NCBI RefSeq assembly: GCF_028372415.1
Contig: NC_092872.1
Coordinates: 552,808,705 to 552,872,704 of the forward strand
DNA length: 64,000 nt
From: Notamacropus eugenii
Taxonomy: Eukaryota > Chordata > Mammalia > Diprotodontia > Macropodidae
Direction of reading: 5' to 3'
Shown in pieces: positions 10,510-21,384 of the stretch (position 1 is the stretch's first letter; every line of letters begins with the position of its first letter). The translations under genes and the position numbers were made by a program. Below the pieces are notes generated by a model. The model saw only the letters and a program-made list of their open reading frames with translations, was not told the DNA's origin and ran no database searches.

Positions 10510-11870
10510 TGTGCATTATTTTTTAATTAATTTAGTATTTTGTTATATGTAAAAACAATTTTTAACATTCATTTTAAACCTTTGAGTTCAAAATGCTCTC
10601 TCTCTCCCCAATTCTCCTTCAGTGAGACGGCAAGCAATTCTATAAAGGTTATACATGTGTAGTCATGTAAAACACTCATAACAGTCAGGTTGAGAAGGAA
10701 AACATAGACAAGAAAAGAAATTCAAAAATGATGAAGTTTAAAAAAAAGAGTATGCTTTAATCTGGATTCAGACCCCATTAGTTCTTTCTCTGGGGATGGA
10801 TAGCATTTTTCATCATAAGTCCATCAGAGTTGTCTTGGATTGTTGTGTTGCTGAGAATAGCTAAGTCATTCAGAGCTGATCATCGTACAATATTGCCATT
10901 TCTTTATACACAGAACATTTCATTTTGTATTAGCTCATGTAGGGCTTTCCAGGTTTTTCTGAAAGCATCCTGCTCATCATGTCTTATAGTACCAAAGTAT
11001 TCCATCATAATCACTTACCAGAGCAACTTGTTCAGTCATATCCAAATTTATGGGCATCCCCTCAATTTCTAATTCTTTAGCCCCAGAAAAGAGCTGTTAT
11101 AAATGTTTCTGTACATATAGGTCAATTTTCTCTTTTTAAAAAAAATTCTTTTGGGATAAAGACCTAGCAAGGAGTATTGCCAGGTCAAAGGGTGTGCATA
11201 GTTTTATAGCCCTTTGGATACAGTTCCAAATTGTTCTACAGAATGGTTGAATCAGTTCCAAACTACATGAGCAGTGCATAAAAATCTCATTTTTCCCACA
11301 TTCCCTCCAACATTTGTCATTTACCTTTTCTGTCCTATTAGCCAATCTAATACATATGAGGTAGTACCTCAGAATAATTTTAATCTGTATTTCTCCAATC
11401 AGTAATGTATTCAAGTATCTTTTCATATGGTATAGATAGCTTCAATGACTTCATCTGAAAAATTATTGTATCTTTTGATCATTTATCAGTTGGGGATGAT
11501 ACTTATTTTTATAAATGTGACACAGTTTTCTATATGTTTGAAAAATAAGGCCTTTATCATAGAAACTTGATTCACATTTTTTCCATTTACTATTTATACC
11601 TGTATTTCCCTCCAAACTATCCCCTCAGTTTACTCTATTTTCTCTTCTGTTTCACCTTGTCCTTCTTCAAAAGTGGTTTGCTTCTGATCACTCCTTCCCC
11701 GAACATGCCCTCACTTCTATTACCCTATCTCCCCTTTTCTTATCCCATTCCCATCCTACTTCCCTTTAGCATGAGACAGATTTCTATACCTAATTGCATG
11801 TGTATGTTATTCCCTCTTTGAGCCAGCTCTGATGAGAGTATGATTCACTCACTCCCCTTCACATCCTTCT
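10510..11870 (-). mobile_element. L1 (HAL1-like, ORF2-deleted), antisense, 5'-truncated
   Basis: From the 3' end (low coordinate) inward on the minus strand: A-rich tail, 3' untranslated region, then ORF2 C-terminal coding. The minus-strand frame at 11136-11426 reads GEIQIKIILRYYLICIRLAN and later PFDLAI, which correspond to the REMQIKTT.RYH and PFDPAI stretches of L1 ORF2. At about 11570-11590 it passes directly from that C-terminal region into the spacer found between ORF1 and ORF2 (11590-11870), so the endonuclease and reverse transcriptase are missing. The copy at 56630-60003 has nearly the same junction. All frames are broken. Confidence 0.85.
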
Positions 11871-11879
11871 TCTTCCCCT

Positions 11880-13595
11880 CCAAAATAGAAATTGAAAGAA
11901 TCCATTGATCACCTCTTGAAAAAAAGTTCAGAAATGAAAACTGCTAGGAATATTATAACCAAATTCCAGAGCTCTCACATCAAGAAGAAAATATAGCAAG
12001 CAGCCATTAAGAAGCAATTCAATTATTATGGAGCCACAGTCAGGATAAAACAAGATTTAGCAGTTTCTACGTTGAAGGATCAGAGCTCAGAGTATGATGT
12101 TCTAGAGGGCAAAGGAGCTAGGATTACTACCATGAATCACCTACACAGCAAAACTAAGTATAAACCTTCAGGGGAAAAAATGAACATTCAATGAAATAGA
12201 GGACTTTCAAGCATTCTTGATGAAAAGACTAGAGCTGAATCAAAAATTAGACTTTCAAATACAAGAGTCAAGAAGAGCATAAAAAGGTGAACAGGAAGGG
12301 AAATCATAAGGGACTTAAAACTGTTTACATTTCTACATGGGAAGATGATGTTTGTAACTCATAAGACCCTACTCATTATTAGGGTAGTTAGAAGGAGCCT
12401 ATATAAACAAAGGGCACAGGTCTGAGTTGAATATTAAGGGATGATATCTAAAAAATAAAATTAAGGGATGAGAGAGTGGAATGTATTAGGAGAAAAAGAA
12501 AGGGATAGGTGGAATGAAGTGCATTATCTCACATAAAAAATGCTAGAAAAAGCTTTTGCAGTGGAGGGGAAGAGGGGAGATGAGAAAGGAAGTGAGTGAA
12601 CCTTACTTTCATCAGTACTGGCTCAAAAAGGGAATAAAATGCACATTCCCCAACTGATAAATGATCAAAAGATAAAGCAAGTTTTCAGATGAAGTAATCA
12701 AAGCTGTTTATAGCCATATGAAAAAATACCCTCAGGGACTACCTCATATTATTAGATTGGCTAATAGGAATGAAAAGGTAAATGACAGATGTTGGAGGAA
12801 ATGCAGGAAAAATGAGGTTTTAATGCACTGTTCATGTAATTTGAAACTGATTCACCCATTCTGTAGAGCAATTTGGAACTAGGTCCAAAGGGCAATAAAA
12901 GCATGCACACCATTTGACCTAGCAATACCCCTACTAGGTCTTTATCAAAAAAAAAAAAAAAGATTAAAAAAGAGAAAATGGGCCTATATTTACAGAAATA
13001 TTTATAGCAGCTCTTTTCTGGGGCTAAAGAATTAGAAATTGAGGGGATCTCATCAATTGGGGAATGACTCAACAAGTTGTTGTGGTAAGTGATTATGATG
13101 AAATACTTTTTTATTTTAAGAAATGGTGAATGCGATACTCTCAGAAAAACCTGCAAAGCCCTGCATGGGTTGATGCAGAGTGAAATGCAATTCTTCAAGG
13201 GGAAATAGCTATTCTCAGCAATACAGCAATCTAAGACAACCCTGATGGATTTATGATGAAAAATGCTTTCCATCCCCGGAGAAAGAACTGATGGTGCCTG
13301 AAAACAGATTGAAGCGTAGTTGGGTTTTTTTACTTTGTTTTTCTTGAGTTTTTTGTTTTCTTTTTTTTTGTTCTTTCACATTGACTATTACAAATATATT
13401 TTGCATGACTATTAGATTATACACATGCATAATCTATATTGAATTATTTGCTTTTTCAATGAGGGGGTGGAGAGGGGGAAGGGAGAGAATTTGGAGCTCA
13501 AGCTTTTAAAAATGGATGTTAAAATTGTTTTTACATGTTGCTAGGGAAAAATTAAATACTAACTAAATTAATTAATTAAAAATTTTTTGAATAAA
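11880..13595 (+). mobile_element. L1 copy, 5'-truncated and internally deleted
   Basis: Starts within the C-terminal half of ORF1 (11885-12265, decayed PRN.IAKFQ and PRIT..AK.S stretches), continues through the inter-ORF spacer and jumps near 12640 into the ORF2 C-terminus. ORF2 sequence (CCAACTGATAAATGATCAAA, then TTTGACCTAGCAATACCCCT) is followed by the 3' untranslated region and an AATTAATTAATTAAAA end. Its internal junction differs from that of the two HAL1-like copies. A poly-A run sits at 12949-12963. It lies head to head with the L1 at 10510-11870. The 170-codon minus-strand frame at 12761-13273 is an antisense artefact. Confidence 0.85.
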
Positions 13596-13609
13596 CCAAA
13601 ATACTCATT

Positions 13610-14130
13610 GTAAGTCTTTCTCTGGCAGCAAAGAACTAGAATTAAAATCAATGTTTATCAACTAGGCAATGGCTATCGAATTTGTGGTACATTAATACAA
13701 TGAAACATTACTTAGTTTTTCATAAACAACGGATATGAAGAATTCAGAGAAGCATATATAAGTAAATATACAGAGCAAAGTAAGTAAAACAAAGGAAAAA
13801 ACTAAATGCACAAGGACTACAATAATGTAAATAGAAAGAATTTTTAAACAGAAAAGGAAACTAAATATTGTTCAAATGTAAAGAGCAAAATTGTCTCCAG
13901 AGAAAGTATGCATAATTTTATTTCTATTTTTTTATGTAAGATGGGAACTACGTGTGTGAAACACTGCTTACACTTCGTAGACTCAGTTGATAGTAAGGTT
14001 TGTTTTGCTGAACTGATTCTTTTTCTTTTTTTTTAAATTGTCTGTAATAGTTCACTAGATAAGAGAGAGGGAGAAACCTATTCATATATGTAAGTGATAT
14101 AAAAATAAAAGTTTTTTCTCTTAAAAAAAC
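13610..14130 (+). mobile_element. Older L1 3' end
   Basis: GGCAGCAAAGAACTAGAATT, then ATCAACTAGGCAATGGCTAT and GAAACATTACTTAG match the ORF2 tail (the K.W..P......W-type region). It is more diverged than the neighbouring L1s and ends in an A-rich zone near 14100-14130. Probably a different L1 subfamily. Confidence 0.65.
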
Positions 14131-15105
14131 ATGTATCCTACCCACCCTCCTAACGGAAATGCTACCGCAATTATAACTAAGGAAGGTACAGAAAACTTGA
14201 CATCTTGGAGCTGGATGGGGGGAAGGGTTTCTGTACAGAAAGAAAAAGGGTCTAGACAGAGGGCTTCTTTGGGTTAGTCCTTTCCTGATGGAGTTAACAG
14301 AAGGCAGGAACCCACCTGAAACCCCACACCTAGCCCCTCCAGGAGATGAGGCTGCTCAGCCTCTCTGCTCTGCCAGAAGAAAGCATGTATGTCACACAGT
14401 GCTATCCACACAGTGGAAGGAGCAGAGCCAAATGCTGTGGAGGTAAGCCTGGGGCAAGACACTTAGACTGAGAGAAAAACACAGTTGTAGTTGTTGATGT
14501 TTCTCAATTACCTTTTGGGGGAATCAATAAGGTTTGAAATTTTTTTCCAGGTCTTTTATATCTTCCCCTCCAAAACCGGTGATTTGGAATGAAGAGAAAA
14601 TCCAGTGTATCTTATGAACTGGATCTCTTATGTTTTCATCACCCTATGACCTACTCCCATCCCCAATCCCTGGCATGATTATCCTATACTGATATGGCTT
14701 CTTTTCCCATATTTGTTTTCTGTGGTGCCATTTTTGATACTTATAAAGTAAGAAAAACTTGTCCTCAATCAAAAGGCTACAACCAAAGACCTAGAAAGAC
14801 ACACGTGGCTTCCAGGCCACAGGTTCTGCACTCCTGGTAGGACTTATTCTGCAGCTTATATCTTTGAGAGTTGCCTTAGTGACCTCCCTGCAATAACACA
14901 ACAAAAATGTGCCAGTGGCAGCTCTTGAATCTAAATCTTTTTTACACTGAGATTAGCTCTCAGCCAAATGCTATTTTTTGATTAAATTCCGGGGATATCA
15001 CTAACAATAAAATAGGCCCTGCTAGCAAGGATCTTATCATCTTATGACAACTCTGTAAATACCATAGCTTTAATATGAATTAGAAGGTAATGAGAGAAAT
15101 TTTTC
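14131..15105. other. No recognised feature
   Basis: Non-repetitive by eye and of moderate GC content around 14190-14470. The 62-codon minus-strand frame at 14274-14462 lacks support. No RNA or splice-flanked exon can be argued. Confidence 0.35.
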
Positions 15106-15106
15106 C

Positions 15107-15250
15107 GCAGTGCAGTGGAAAGAAAACTGGATTTGGAATGAAAACAGCTGAGTCTTCTTCCATTCATTAACTTGGTGACATTGGGACAGCCAATCCTTTT
15201 CTCTGCTCTTCAGGTTACGCATCTATAAAATGCAGTGTTTGGAGTGCATT
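15107..15250 (+). mobile_element. MIR SINE
   Basis: GTGCAGTGGAAAGAAAACTG, GATTTGGAATGAAAACAGC, TTGGTGACATTGGGACAGCC and CATCTATAAAATGCAGTG follow MIR order. Confidence 0.7.
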
Positions 15251-15289
15251 TTCTCTAATTAAATACAAAGGAGAGCTAAAGGAGCTGAG

Positions 15290-15465
15290 TCATGGTCAAC
15301 ATTTATTCCAACATCCTCAGGTTACCAAGGAGGAAACTGAGAGAAAGGAAAATCAAGTGATTTGTCTAAAATTACCCAGCTATGACTGATGGCGCTATTA
15401 CTAGAACACAAGTCTCTTGACTTCTAGGGAAGTTCTTTTCTATCAGCTATGCTGCTTCATGGGAA
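15290..15465 (-). mobile_element. MIR SINE, antisense
   Basis: AGGAGGAAACTGAGAGAAAG, then CAAGTGATTTGTCTAAAATT and ACACAAGTCTCTTGACTTCT are the antisense MIR core. It faces the plus-strand MIR at 15107-15250. Confidence 0.7.
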
Positions 15466-15639
15466 TATGAGGGAATAAGGACCACCTCTGGCTGGGGCTG
15501 ATAAGAGAAGACTTCCTGGAGCAAACAACACTTTCTCTATGCTTAGAAGGATTAGAAGGAATTTCATGAGAATGATATAGGAGCAAGTTCTAAAATGTTA
15601 TATTTGTGAACTGTGTCGCCATATTCAAAACTTGTGACT

Positions 15640-16122
15640 TCTTATATATCCAGGGTCAAATATAAACTCCTATTAGACATTTCAAACTTTTCACAACCTG
15701 GTCTCTCCCTAGCTTACCCACCTTCTTATGTATTAGTCCCTGCCATTCTCTCTACAATCTAGCCATGGTGTCCAACTCAAACATGCCTCCTCGTGTCCCA
15801 GCTTGTCTTTGTACTGACTGTCCTCCATGTTAAGAATACTCTTTTTCTTGTCTCATCCTTTTATAATTCCTTCTTCCTTCAATACTCAGCTCAAGTGGCA
15901 CTACCATCTGTAGGAGCCATTTCCCCAGCACACAAGATGTTAGTGTCTTCCTTTCTAAGGTGTCCTCCTATCTACCCCACATGTATCTTCTATGTTTGAC
16001 ACTTTGTCCCCATAAACTTTTTGAGTGCAAGGATTGCTTGTGTTTTTCCTTTGTATCCCTAATATTCAGCATAGTCTTAGGTACATATTAAATACTTAAT
16101 AAATGCTTACTGATTGATTAGC
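15640..16122 (+). mobile_element. L2 LINE, 3' end with ORF2 C-terminus
   Basis: GGTCAAATATAAACTCCTAT, CACAACCTGGTCTCTCCCTA, CAATACTCAGCTCAAGTGGC and the tail TTAATAAATGCTTACTGATT occur in the L2 order. The first part is the decayed C-terminal coding end and the rest is the 3' untranslated region with its short direct-repeat tail. This is one of the clearest L2 copies in the window. Confidence 0.9.
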
Positions 16123-16384
16123 ACCAGCAGTTCTTTGCCTGTTTACATCAGGAGCAGGGAGCCAGTTTGCCCCTGACTGAGGGAAAACTCAGCTATAGTA
16201 GGACCAAAAAGAAAAATATGATAGCTTAAATGAAAACTATTCTTCTATAAGTCTCCTGAAATGACAGCTAAATTGAGGCAATCACACCAAGGACAGGAAA
16301 CAAGATCTAACAGAAATGCAAAGCAAAAAAGAAAAAAAATATTGATCACCTTTTAGAAATAATATCAGGAGAATGTAGCTATGA

Positions 16385-16605
16385 GAAAAATAGGAAAAGG
16401 GAGCTATTCATCAAAAGGAGAGGAGTGAGAGAGAGATAGAGAAAGAGAAGTAAAAAGGGTGGAGGAAAAGACAAAAGAAAAAATAACATGACAGGAGGAA
16501 AGAAAGAAGGATAGAGAGACCGAAAGAAAGAAAAAGAAATGAGAGAGGCAGAGACAGCAAGAGAATGAGAAGAGAGAAAAAGGAATGACTGCAGGCATTT
16601 GGGAT
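16385..16605. repeat. Purine-rich GA/GAAA tract
   Basis: Almost all A/G on the plus strand, with AGAGAGAGATAGAGAAAGAG and AAAGAAAGAAAAAGAAAT units. Two overlapping minus-strand Ser/Leu/Phe frames here are artefacts. Confidence 0.85.
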
Positions 16606-16609
16606 CGTG

Positions 16610-17560
16610 CTGAAAGAAACTCATAAGTAAAAGCTTCTTTTAAAATATTGGAGTTCCTCCATATGGAAAGCTTGAGGAGAAAAAGAGAAAAAAATTAAAT
16701 TAAAGCTTTTGAAAGTGTATTATAGTTTTATCTCTTCAGCGCTTAGATTTCAGAAATAATATAATCCTATAGAAAATATGCTGCCAGAGTATTTTATCTC
16801 ATGGCACCCTGACAGAAAGGAACGGAATGATGTCAAAAAAGCTTATATAACAGTTTTGTTTTATTCATTTACATAAATCACATTTACCGTAGGTGTTTTA
16901 TTCAAAATAAAGTTTGGGAAAAATAAATTGAACAGATGAACCTAAGCAAACCTGGTGATTTTTTCATGAGTAGTGTTTGATGATAAAAGCATAAAAGCAT
17001 AATGTGGTATCGTTTCACCAAGGCACAATATGGATCACCCATATGGAGCAGAAGTTGATAATACTGCAAAGAAGCAAAAATAAACAGAACAGATGTACTT
17101 GTAAAATCAAGTCTGCACCCACCCCTGAGTACCTGCCTCTGACTGGGGGAGATGCTGCAAAATCTCTCAGCTGGCTCTGACCCACCTTCTCGCTGAAACA
17201 CTAGGGAAGCTGGAGATTGTAGAATATGTCTCCTGAACCAAAACAGATTGCCATCCCCTAAAGGAGATGGAGTGAATAGACACTGTGGGGGACCACACTG
17301 GAACAAGATTTGCCATAGAGCAGAATTAAGTCTGAGAAAAGTTTGTCTGGGACCCTATCCAAAGTGTGGAGTGGCAGGATGCACCTTCATTCTGAGAACA
17401 GGTTACCTCTAAATTTGTCGCATAGTATGGGCTCCAAGGTGAGTTGTGGCTAAACTGAGCATCCAGTGTAGAATCATTACAAAGAAAATGCTTTTAGTTT
17501 TATAAAAATTCGGGAAATTGGTAGGATATTTCTTATTACAGCTGTTGCAAGATAAACTAG
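16610..17560. other. Repeat-poor stretch with one unsupported 134-codon open frame
   Basis: No repeat is recognised. A minus-strand open frame at 16902-17306 is the longest frame in the window lying outside any recognised repeat. It has no domain, signal peptide or biased composition that I can point to, and AT-rich DNA of this length can be open by chance. I do not call a gene. Confidence 0.35.
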
Positions 17561-17564
17561 CCCC

Positions 17565-18120
17565 TGCATTATACATTGGAAAGACCATTGCTTTTCCAAA
17601 CAGAGGACCCCTTTACTTTATTCTTTTTGTGGCCTTTGGCAAGTCATGTAATCTCTCTGGTCTCAGTTTCTTCACCTGTAAAAGGAGGCAGTTGGACTAG
17701 CTGGCTTCTCATAAGTCTCTTCCAGTTCTATGTTCTATATTCTAGTTCTATGATCCTATGACTAATTCCATTGCATGTATGAAGTGGTGGAAAGAAAGCA
17801 GGACCTGAATTTGGAAAACTGGGCTCAAGTCCTCTCTCCAAGTCCAAAGTTTATTATCTGTATGACCTGAGAAAAAATATTTCACTCTTCTGGACCTCAG
17901 TTACCCCATCCATAAAAAGAGTTGTTTGGAGGAAGTATGATCACATGAAAACATCATTGGATCTGGATACAATCGATCTAGGATGAAACTGAACCTACTA
18001 CTTTCTAGTGTTGTGATCCTAAACAACTCACTTAATCTCTCTAAGCCCTTGTTTCCGGAACTATAAAATTAGAGTATTGGACTAATTTATTTCTAAGAAC
18101 TCTTGTAGCTCTAATTTAAT
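17565..18120 (+). mobile_element. Cluster of three MIR-type SINEs in tandem orientation
   Basis: Copy 1 (17565-17760): GGCCTTTGGCAAGTCATGTA, TTCACCTGTAAAAGGAGGC. Copy 2 (17785-17940): GGTGGAAAGAAAGCAGGACC, CTCAGTTACCCCATCCATAA. Copy 3 (17945-18120): AACAACTCACTTAATCTCTC, AACTATAAAATTAGAG. All face the same way, which may reflect separate insertions. Open frames across copy 1 are artefacts. Confidence 0.75.
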
Positions 18121-18239
18121 ACTCAATTAGTCCAATAACCTTTTCTTACATTATTCTTCCAACTCTAATCTTATGATCATAGCTTCTCAAAAGGAAGGGT
18201 CCTCAACTGAATGCATTGTAAACCTAATTAAACTTGATG

Positions 18240-18345
18240 TCAGAATACCTGGATTTGTAAAAATAAAATGAGATGTTTTCAAAGGATTTGTAAACCTTAA
18301 AAACAATATATAAATGCTAGTTATTATTATTACTATTATTGATAT
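18240..18345 (+). mobile_element. MIR/THER1 3' part
   Basis: AAAATGAGATGTTTTCAAAG, then ATATATAAATGCTAGTTATT followed by ATT repeats, matches the end of the family seen at position 1-160. Confidence 0.65.
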
Positions 18346-18591
18346 CATTCTTATATATGTAAAATGACATCTAAGGTATTTTTCAGTTTCTAATCTATGA
18401 CTTTATGATCCTGGGTATGCATTTTGATTATTCTCTTGTCATCACTAAAAGGTACACTCAATGAATTAAACGCTATAAATCATATCAGTTCAAGTTCCTT
18501 GAAGCATAAAGGGGCAAACTGAAATTCTATGGAAATGCTGGGATTTTCTTTTCATTGTGTATTTCTCTTCTTATTCCCTATCTTCAATAAT

Positions 18592-18845
18592 GGACAACTA
18601 GGTGGCGCAGTGGATAGAGTGCTATGCCTAGAGCTAGGAGGACTCATCCTCCTGAGTTCAAATCTGGCCTCAGACACTTACTAGTTACGTGACCCTGACC
18701 AAGTCACTTAACTCCGTTTGCCTCAGTATCCTTACCTGTAAAATGAACTAGAGAAGCAAATGACAAACCGCTTCAGTATTTTTACCAAGGAAAATTCCAA
18801 ATAGGACCACAAAGAATCAGATACAACTAAACAACAATAAAATCA
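18592..18845 (+). mobile_element. SINE1_MD/WSINE-like marsupial SINE, near full length
   Basis: tRNA-like head with AACTAGGTGGCGCAGTGGAT (box A region) and GAGTTCAAATCTGGCCTCAG (box B-like), then GTGACCCTGACCAAGTCACT, CCTGTAAAATGAACTAGAGA and an AACTAAACAACAATAAAA end. CAATAAT on both sides may be the target-site duplication. Such SINEs are copied by L1-type machinery. This copy is the best complete reference for the family in the window. Confidence 0.85.
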
Positions 18846-18859
18846 CCAATAATCACTTA

Positions 18860-19295
18860 TTAATACCTTTTGACTGTACACCACCATCATTTCCAGATAT
18901 GTTACCTCCTACCTCTATACTCTCCCTCACCCACATTCACACAAGGGCCTATTCTGGTAACAAAAAGAAACAGGTAAATAAAACCACTTAGTCTGACTAA
19001 ATAAACTGTATTCTACACATGTGGTCTACACCTTTTTTCTGAAAGAAAAGACGTGCATTTCCTCATCTGATCTTCAGTGTCATTTTGAAGCACATTGGAA
19101 ATCAGATTAAAGTCTTTTTATTTTCACTGTTATAGCCACAACATGGAAGAAATGAGATAGAGTGAATAAAGATGTGCCAAGAAAAACTGAGGTTCCAGTC
19201 CTTAATCTGACAAGTCCTGATACTAGCTGCCTGATTCTGTACAAGATTTTTCAGAACTCTAGAAAACTAAGGCTTGTAATGGTAATTTGAATTGG
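18860..19295. other. No recognised feature
   Basis: I see no repeat or gene that I can support. Confidence 0.35.
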
Positions 19296-19299
19296 AAAA

Positions 19300-19745
19300 T
19301 CTTTCCTATTGATTAATAGACCCATTAAGTCATATGGAGCCTATGGTGGGAGGAGTTTGCTGAATGGGTGGAACAGGAAAGGCAGAGCTAGAGCAGAGCT
19401 GAGAGGAAGTTAGTCTTGAGAGCAGTCAGATCTAGGAAGGATGCAGGCACTTTGGGGCTTGTGATTTTGTTTAAGGGGAACTGCTTCTGATTTGTTTAAT
19501 GGACCTGGTTTGTGGGAAGCCTAGCAGGGGGAAGGCTTGGGGATGGTGCTGTGCTCTGCATTGTTATTATGTTTATATTTTTGTTGCTGTGATGGATTTG
19601 GCTTTTTGGTGTCTGAATAAAGGTTTTGGTTCTGCCTTTCATGTGGAGAGTCTGTGGTATTTCAAGATTCTGAATTGCACCGTGATATTCATGGATGCCA
19701 TGGGTACTATGAATATTGCATTGGTGCTACAAGGCTACAAATACA
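19300..19745 (+). mobile_element. Possible solo LTR or LTR-like repeat
   Basis: GC-richer and purine-biased than the flanks, with GGAGGAGTTTGCTGAATGGG, AGAGCAGAGCTGAGAGGAAG and a polyadenylation signal AATAAA at about 19617. This resembles marsupial endogenous-retrovirus LTRs I recall, but I cannot define TG/CA ends or a target duplication. The 90-codon frame at 19499-19771 inside it has no recognisable domain. Confidence 0.3.
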
Positions 19746-19879
19746 GAATCTTAACCAATCCAGAAGAGTAGAAGTTTGTCATCAATTACTTATTACACCA
19801 ATAAAATCACAATGAAATCAGTTTCCTCCCTATTCCCTTTGTGGGTATTGTCCTGGTTCTATTTATTTCATTATTATTC

Positions 19880-20130
19880 TATGAATCTTCTCATAGTTGT
19901 ACATTTCTTATTTATAGTTATTATGGAGCAGTAATATTCCATTATGATCATATATCTTATTTTTTTCAGTGATTCCTCAATCAGTGGTCATTTGCTTCAA
20001 TTCCAGTTTTTGCAGTTGTTTTTGCTACCACAAAAATACTGTTATAAAATTTTTCCACCTATAAAATGTTTCTTTTTTGACCCATTAGGGTTTGAGTCCA
20101 TTATTGTGGTCTTTCTTCATTTCTTTAATA
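19880..20130 (-). mobile_element. L1 ORF2 C-terminal fragment, antisense
   Basis: TTATGGAGCAGTAATATTCC and TCAATTCCAGTTTTTGCAGT with GCTACCACAAAAATACTGTT match the antisense of the region coding A.....KNW......W in the L1 at 50880-50970. Decayed. Confidence 0.7.
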
Positions 20131-20164
20131 TATTATTATGTAATATAAAAGCAAGAACAGTCTG

Positions 20165-20260
20165 TTAACAGACAGTTATTAAACACCCATTATATTCCAG
20201 ACACTATGCTGGAGATATACATGCAAAGCAGATCAAGAAGGATAAAATCCAAGAAAGTAA
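20165..20260 (-). mobile_element. L2-like 3' end, antisense
   Basis: CAGTTATTAAACACCCATTA followed by TTCCAGACACTATGCTGGAG corresponds to the antisense L2 tail (TTATTAAGCACCTACTATG-type). Confidence 0.5.
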
Positions 20261-20289
20261 ACACTTGCACAGAACCTATGAAGAAATTT

Positions 20290-21380
20290 AAATCAAAAGA
20301 AAAAATACTCTTAAGTCAAAAGAAAAAAAATACTTTGTTTTCCCCTTGGAAAGACAGATTTTTTCATAATAATTCTGATACCATGGTCAACATCTGGAAT
20401 TCACCATACATGACCTCTGATATAATAAAGTAGCCATCCATCTGCTGCCTTCCCAAAACAGAGAAGAATAGAGTCCCACATCCCACACACTCCAGCTGTC
20501 CCCAGCAGCCAGTGCTGTTTTTTTTTCTAAAAATAAAATAAAGTAAAATAAAATGACTTTCCCAATCAAGAGAGAGTTTGGGTAAGAAACAGTGATGATT
20601 GTGATAGATATCACTGTTTAAAGAGAGTTGTGAAGTTTTATAAACAGAATATAAAAGCCATTCTTTCATAGAGATGGCTTCGCTGAGGAAAAAAAGCTGA
20701 AAAGCTTATCAATATTTTAGTTATAGGATGAAATATGCCCTTAAATTTTTCTGAAGGAGGTAATTCTTGAGTACTATGGAGCTCTGGAGTACATAGATTA
20801 AAGACTGGTTTTCTCCAATAATGAATAAATTATAAGTCCCACTTTTACCTCATTATTGTAAGTTCCACAAATGTGTGTGAATTAAATTTTAGAATATATC
20901 TAAATGAAAGCATGAACCTTGTAGTTATTTATAGATACATAGGCTCTAGAGATTTCAGCAAATATATGTTCCATGAAACATTCTTTAAACTCTCTCCTTC
21001 TCCTACACACTCTAGTTGTCACTGGCTTTCTCTTTCAGACAACACAGAGTTGTTATTTTTGTACTTTTGAAATGCTTTGATTGGATTATACTGTATATTA
21101 ATGCTATATATAACATTAATTGGGTTGTACTGTATATTAATGTTCTATTACATTAATTGTTCTCATTGTCTTAAAAGATTGTAAGATTGATGGAAGTGTA
21201 CATCTTATATAAAACATTCTATTTAAAGAAGTATTGAGAATAGTTGTATATATGTGTAAATATATACATTTAATAATAATAATAATAACAGAAATTTATT
21301 ATTACTGTTCAGAGAAAATAGTGACTTCAGAATTCAAAGTGTTAGAAACTAATGTTGAGAATTATTATTGCATATAACCA
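20290..21380. other. Unassigned AT-rich sequence; short AAT repeat at 21273-21290
   Basis: No repeat family is recognised apart from a short (AAT)n run and an imperfect direct repeat near 21085-21160 (GTACTGTATATTAATG-type unit twice). Open frames at 20364-20669 lack support. Confidence 0.35.
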
Positions 21381-21384
21381 GGAA

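Noticed and set aside
12761-13273. 170-codon minus-strand open frame
   Set aside because: It runs antisense through a plus-strand L1 copy and includes the complement of a poly-A run (poly-Phe).
16902-17306. 134-codon minus-strand open frame in repeat-poor sequence
   Set aside because: No recognisable domain, signal peptide or codon pattern; no poly-A-linked retrocopy signs; a frame of this size is expected by chance in 64 kb. Conservation in other marsupials would change this view.
18615-18690. tRNA-like box A and box B sequences in SINEs
   Set aside because: These are heads of tRNA-derived SINEs with no cloverleaf that I can complete, not tRNA genes.
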